In this document: positions 59,772-64,000 of the stretch, piece by piece
Layout of the letters: each line of letters starts with the position of its first letter
Numbering within the stretch: the stretch's first letter is position 1
From: Strongylocentrotus droebachiensis
Lineage: Eukaryota; Echinodermata; Echinoidea; Camarodonta; Strongylocentrotidae
DNA length: 64,000 nt
Reading direction: 5' to 3'
NCBI GenBank assembly: GCA_035222895.1
Contig: JAVYIG010001841.1
Span: 1 to 64,000, forward strand
The notes under the pieces: generated by a model
Told to the model about the DNA's origin: nothing
The model's input: the letters and a program-made list of their open reading frames with translations, nothing else
The model's database searches: none
Position numbers and translations under genes: made by a program

Positions 59772-60476
59772 TTATTTTATGTAAAGTTTACAGGATAGAT
59801 GACTATTTTTATTATATCTGCAAGGATGATTATTTTTCAATCTTTTATAACCAGGTTTTAGGACAAACAGGAAACCTCCTTGTTTACCCACACGTTTCTT
59901 CTGGCTGTCTAGAGAGGACACTGCTATCTTTGTAGAATGGACAGTTCTGGTTCTAGTCGAGCTCAAGCACGTTGTTACTGTTACTGTTAGCGTAGACGTT
60001 GTTGGTGTTGACGTTGTTGGTGATGAAATCATTGGTGATGACACTGTTGGTGAAATCATTGTTGATGACATTGTTGACGTTGATGATGTTGTCGTTGTTG
60101 GTTTGAGGAACCAATGATCTGTAAAGGGTTGAACAGCCTGCTGCCGACGGGGAATGGCATTTGGTAGAAGGCGCGGCGTAATTTTCCTGAAGCCATACTT
60201 AAACTTCAAGACTTGAGACGAATCATACTGGTCTCGCTCAAAATGACCACTGCAGACATGGACATGGACCCTTTCTCGGGCATCGAACCCTTTTAACTTC
60301 AGTTGAATGAACTTCACCCATGCTCGCCTGATGGATCCTTCCTTCGGTAGTTCATGTATGGCAAAGCCATCATGAATAGTGTTGCTGCACCCATACAAGA
60401 CACACCGGTTTCCCCCAACAGGCTTCGGCTTCTTGCTGGGCTCACCTTCCTCATCTGTGTTACTCCGTTTTGACAT
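59772..60476 (-). CDS. THAP zinc-finger protein
   Basis: 234 residues in one exon. Residues 25-78 carry the C2CH finger: C25, C30, C75 and H78 (RCVLYGC ... VCSGHF), with the invariant tryptophan in RRAWVKF, a following basic stretch and a RLLPNAIP box where AVPTIF normally stands. THAP domains bind DNA specifically; in animals they occur in regulators and in P-element-type transposases. No transposase region follows: residues ~120-180 are Ser/Thr-rich low complexity and the C-terminus is basic (KKRVGK, GYKRLKNN). A 3' splice site lies just before the ATG, so the 5' leader is probably spliced. The gene is convergent with the ballast gene. Confidence 0.9.
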   Translation of the reverse strand: MSKRSNTDEEGEPSKKPKPVGGNRCVLYGCSNTIHDGFAIHELPKEGSIRRAWVKFIQLKLKGFDARERVHVHVCSGHFERDQYDSSQVLKFKYGFRKITPRLLPNAIPRRQQAVQPFTDHWFLKPTTTTSSTSTMSSTMISPTVSSPMISSPTTSTPTTSTLTVTVTTCLSSTRTRTVHSTKIAVSSLDSQKKRVGKQGGFLFVLKPGYKRLKNNHPCRYNKNSHLSCKLYIK

Positions 60477-60483
60477 GCTGATA

Positions 60484-61836
60484 ACTGCAATCTATAAAAA
60501 GAAAACAATACACCAATATTACAATTGATAGAAGATTAAAATGAATATAAATATGTCAAAGATCTACATGTACATTTACATCTAGACTTATAAAGTTGGG
60601 CAAGATAAAAATTAGTGCGAATCCTGTGATTCCTTATTCTTTATCAACTTTTGTTTTGTAATGCAAAATTTATCATTTTCAGGTTTCATTTTTCACAAAA
60701 TATGTTTGAAATTTTGACAAAAATAACCTCATGATTTATAGATCTTGTACACAAATTAAAAATTTTTGGCAATAGACTTGTGGTCTTCCCATTTAGAATT
60801 AGCAATGAAATATTGCAATGATTTAAAAACTCATCTCTAATTGTAAGATCTTCTTTTCAAAGCTGCCTTGACAAAATAAAACTGTCAAATTTAACCATAT
60901 AAGACTTTCAGAGGAGAGATGTGGCAGAGACAATAAGCAAGATCAAGATAAAATGGCAAAATAATAAATGATCTATAACATTAACATTGCTATTAAAGTT
61001 AGACAAAAGTTAGTTAAACTTAGTTTCATAGAAAAAAAAAAGCAAAGTTAATCTGTAGTCGGATAAAAAAAAAGAAGCAAAGTCAACAACAAATGACCGA
61101 TGATTTTGTTTTAATAATCATCCCTGGCAACAACACTAGATCTAGACCATTTTGATTTGAATAAAAACAGTGTTTTCATCACGAGAAAGTATCAAGAAGA
61201 GGCACCCATGTGATTTCTGACATCAATTCAAAATAATTTAGTTCCTGGCTTCACTGTACTGCAGTGCACTGCCACTGGGCGGCACGAGTCCAAAGCCTAG
61301 ATTCTACCAACTACCTAGTTTTCTTTTTCTTTTTTTTTAGGCCCAATTCTTCTTCAAAATCTCCATTTCATCTTCTTCTTATTTTTCATTGTTTACAGAC
61401 TATATTCTAGACAATAAAACAATGTAGATCTAAATAATTCTTTGATTTAATGCTGGTAAACCATGCAAAAGGAAAGGCTATCTGTGCGATAAAAGCGAGC
61501 GAAACTTAGTTTTGTTCGAGAAATATTCCACGACCACCAGCATGACACGGCGCGGCAAGTCAGGCCGGGCCGGCCGCGGCCCGAGTGCTCTCGCGAGGCT
61601 CAGCGATAGATTGCTGAAAGTTGTGCAATCGCAGACCGAGGCAGGCAGCCAGCAGCGCGGGCAAATGATTCGTTTCAATCTAATTTAGTGGAAATTTGGG
61701 GTTGATATTCCATATTACGTAGCGTGAAATTAATACAGATATAAAATGTCAACATTCTAATCGTAAAATGTCCAAATACAGCTTCGACATTGATATTTAC
61801 AACAACAAAAAAAGAGAGAAGAAAACTTCACATACC
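60484..61836 (-). promoter_or_regulatory. Probable 5' leader intron of the THAP gene
   Basis: Acceptor candidates TTTTTATAG and GATTGCAG lie 8-15 bp before the THAP ATG. A donor-like GGTCGGTATGTG is at about 61836, just inside a CpG-bearing promoter-like region. It is AT-rich apart from a CpG-rich island at about 61540-61640. Inferred only. Confidence 0.4.
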
Positions 61837-61892
61837 GACCACCATGCGAAGAACCAGCTGCTATACCGAGTGGCCAAATAACCTACACGTTA

Positions 61893-61900
61893 TGACGTCA
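61893..61900. promoter_or_regulatory. CRE palindrome upstream of the THAP gene
   Basis: TGACGTCA close to the proposed first non-coding exon; mirrors the site at 55986 near the other element end. Confidence 0.5.
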
Positions 61901-62455
61901 TCAGAAACGGGTAGAAACGGCCACCGGCTAGCGCAGCCGAAACTAAATCTTCGGGGTGCCCCTCTCAAATCCGTGAATCCTGGGGTTCGGATGCTAAATA
62001 CTTCTTTCAGAGGCCGTGGAATCTCGAGAAGTTTGCATTTTCATATTCAGTAAATATTCACGAGTCCGTAGGTATATAATTTGTCTATATAATGCTCTGC
62101 TCCGGTCAAGGTCTTTAAATTTAGTGCGTAAGTGGCAAAACTAATGTTTTCGAGTGAATTCTACATGGAAAAAATACGTAAAAATTACCAATGAACAAAT
62201 TCTTTTTTACAGTGTAGTTTAATAAATACACTTCCAGCCATATATAATCGCATGCTTGTATTAAGGATCAATTCACCTTGTCACCTAATTAGATCATCCT
62301 TTTTTGTTGTTAGGCCGAACAACCGTCTATACGTTGCCATAAAAGTATAATATACATTTCTTCATTTTGTTCTGGTTCTGCATGGATTGATTAAATAGTA
62401 CCATTTTTCATGTATTCGTGCCGCCTCATTTCGGGGCTTTGCATGTAAATGCTAC

Positions 62456-62647
62456 CTGGTTCGGTGCAATAGTAATGCCGGACATCATCAGAAATCGGAA
62501 GGTCTGTTGGGAGTTTGGATATTAGCCAGTCTAGATCGGGTTGCGCGGGTTTCGGGATCAACTGTACAGTCTCACCGCTCTCCAGAGTGATCAAAGGACA
62601 TGACATCATGGTCATATGAGGACAGACGTCATGTACGTCATGTAATG
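62456..62647 (-). CDS. Gene B copy of the unrecognised three-cysteine exon
   Basis: 192 nt, phase 1-1, acceptor TTCATTGTAG, donor GTAGCA. Same length, cysteines and frame as gene A exon 3, with about ten replacements in 64 residues (for example PAQPDLDWLISKLPTDLPIS). Similarity to gene A continues into the intron on both sides. The kringle expected ~0.8 kb further upstream is not seen before 64000. Confidence 0.75.
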
Positions 62648-62829
62648 CTACAATGAAAATGAGTTTAAGAATGAATAAATTGATAAATACATTGATAGAT
62701 AAATAAATACTAAAACGAATGTATAAATACAGATTGAAGTAGATGTTAATGAAAGAATATATGAATAAATGAATAGACAAACAAATAGATAAATGAGTAT
62801 ACAAATAATTAAATAAACATAAGTAAATA

Positions 62830-63060
62830 TATACAAAATCAAAATGACTGGGCTATGTACGGGTATAACAACTTTTTTTCCCTTCTTTTTCTTATTGTTT
62901 GGATAGGTAACTAATTAATTTAAATCAACGTGAAATACCATCACGAGAGCATTGCTTATTGGTGAAATATTACCTTGGGGGTAATTGACATTTTATTGAA
63001 TATATATGTGTGAAAGTAAATGAACCCACATGTATTTCAAAATTACAAAATAAACGAGGA
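62830..63060. other. No gene recognised
   Basis: AT-rich sequence upstream of the duplicated block. Confidence 0.4.
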
Positions 63061-63330
63061 GTTTAAATAATAATAATGATAAGATGTTCATTTATACAGC
63101 AGAGCTACTATATGAACATGCTTTACTGCGCTTTATAAAAAGTATTACATTATTATCCCGGCTGCAGCTCGGCCGCAACAGGCCGCTACACCATTCAAGG
63201 CATTTCTTCCTACAGGGTGTTGACTTCACCTAGGCGAAGAGTGGCAAATGTAGAAAATGTCCTGCTAAAAACAACTTGGGTACCGTGTTTTCACTTCGCT
63301 ACAGTAAGTCTATGGAAGTGGCTACAGTCT
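63061..63330 (-). repeat. SINE-like repeat
   Basis: An inverted TAATAATAAT tail and GCGCTTTATAAAAAGT at the left, then a body shared with 37760-37870 (GGTGTTGACTTCACCTAGG, TCCTGCTAAA). On the minus strand it reads as body then tail. The tRNA-like head is not clear in this copy. Confidence 0.5.
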
Positions 63331-63339
63331 TGTTCAAAG

Positions 63340-64000
63340 CCTAGTTGTGAAATGGGTATCCACACACACTATCATTTCATGAGGCGTTCATTCACATCAC
63401 AAACATAATTCTATTCTTCTACTGATTCTATACCTTCTAAAGAGTAAAAGTATAACATTGAATTAGTAGACACTTATGCTCTTCAAAAACTCATCAATTC
63501 ATTATACTGTTTAATAAAAATGATACCGGCTATATATGTATTTGAACACTCAAGTAAATCGACATTAACACACTCATCTAAATGTTTGGAGGCACATTCA
63601 TATCCGACGCCTATGTATAAGCTCATTAGGAGATTAGCTATACTACGCGGCCAATCATCTAATAACACAGAGTCAAATCACAAATTCGGACTCTGAAAAA
63701 AAATCCCACCCTCCATTCATATAACACGTAAAGTAGAAACCATAATTTGATTTTGAATTCGTCACCTTAAATTCAAATTTTGTCCACGATCCCGTCTTCT
63801 GATCAAAAATTGAATGATAGATAATTTGTAGAGTAAAAGTCTCAGCTACAACATATTGAAATATGGGAGACATCAGAGCAGGGGCGAAATTTTAAATTGC
63901 AATTTTTTTCTTTTCTTTTTACATATTCAGACCTACTTAACATTATGTAGTTGATTTAATTTTTTGTGTATAGGTCGCCTTAAACTTTAAATATGTTTAT
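63340..64000. other. No gene recognised
   Basis: Minus-strand frames at 63483-63668 and 63673-63873 show no kringle cysteine pattern and no other domain. Confidence 0.4.

Larger units (their letters stand above)
54947..62214. mobile_element. Candidate 7.27-kb DNA element carrying a ballast-domain gene and a THAP gene
   Basis: Ends CACTGTAAAAAAATAATAG and (complement) CACTGTAAAAAAGAATTTG match for the first 12 bases; TA lies directly outside both. A second perfect inverted repeat TTAAAGACCTTGACCGGAGC sits at 55798-55817 and 62099-62118. Between the outer and inner repeats are AT-rich subterminal sequences (850 bp left, ~100 bp right). Inside are two convergent genes: 56133-58483 (+) and 59772-60476 (-). 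No DDE transposase, helicase or recombinase frame is seen. It lies in the gene B intron between two exons whose gene A counterparts are only ~1 kb apart, consistent with insertion. The alternative is two unrelated MITEs flanking host genes. Confidence 0.65.

Noticed and set aside
61478..61678. 66-codon minus-strand frame in the CpG-rich stretch
   Set aside because: Lies in the presumed THAP leader intron; arginine/proline-rich from composition only, no splice support.
63483..63873. Possible gene B kringle or other exon
   Set aside because: No kringle cysteine spacing and no splice-bordered frame; nothing recognised.

Overview
The window is animal nuclear DNA, AT-rich and dominated by transposable elements. 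The best guess is a marine deuterostome, most likely an echinoderm such as a sea urchin. This rests on a kringle/EGF/SRCR/discoidin mosaic gene with many small phase-1 exons, on foldback elements whose arms are tandem ~15-bp units (like the TU elements described from Strongylocentrotus), and on CR1/L2-like LINEs, one with a 2A-like peptide. The species assignment is inference. No rRNA gene, functional tRNA gene, CRISPR array or prokaryotic operon is visible.

Host genes. One complete gene (gene A) runs on the minus strand from an ATG at 31806 to a stop at 9859. Eleven coding exons join in frame into a predicted secreted protein of 653 residues: signal peptide, kringle, a 64-residue segment I do not recognise, one EGF, an SRCR-like domain, and two F5/8 type C (discoidin) domains at the C terminus. 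Upstream on the same strand lies a partial copy (gene B): a second copy of the unrecognised exon (62456-62647), an intact EGF exon (53642-53746) and a dead EGF exon. Its kringle, SRCR and discoidin exons are not seen in the window. A matching dead EGF exon lies beside the live one in gene A, so EGF decay preceded the block duplication.

The most unusual object sits in the gene B intron between those two exons. It is a candidate 7.27-kb mobile element (54947-62214) with CACTGTAAAAAA inverted ends, TA on each side, and a second perfect 20-bp inverted repeat further in. It carries two convergent, apparently intact genes: a three-exon gene for a 233-residue protein ending in the P2X7-type cytoplasmic zinc ('ballast') domain, and a THAP zinc-finger gene. 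No recognisable transposase was found, and a CRE-type palindrome lies upstream of each gene.

Repeat landscape. Between 39.9 and 47.6 kb, five insertions are stacked: a mariner-type MITE is split by a CR1/L2-like LINE and by a TA-flanked foldback, that foldback is split by a truncated LINE, and that LINE is split by a CAGGG-ended element. Other elements include two TU-like foldbacks (5.2-5.6 and 7.9-9.8 kb), a 2.5-kb foldback built of inverted ~330-bp units around a possible captured exon (33.3-35.9 kb), TTAA-, CACTA-, hAT- and Mutator-like MITEs (most with readable target duplications), tRNA-derived SINEs, LINE tails, and many microsatellites and G/C homopolymers. Splice sites were read by eye; there is no transcript evidence.
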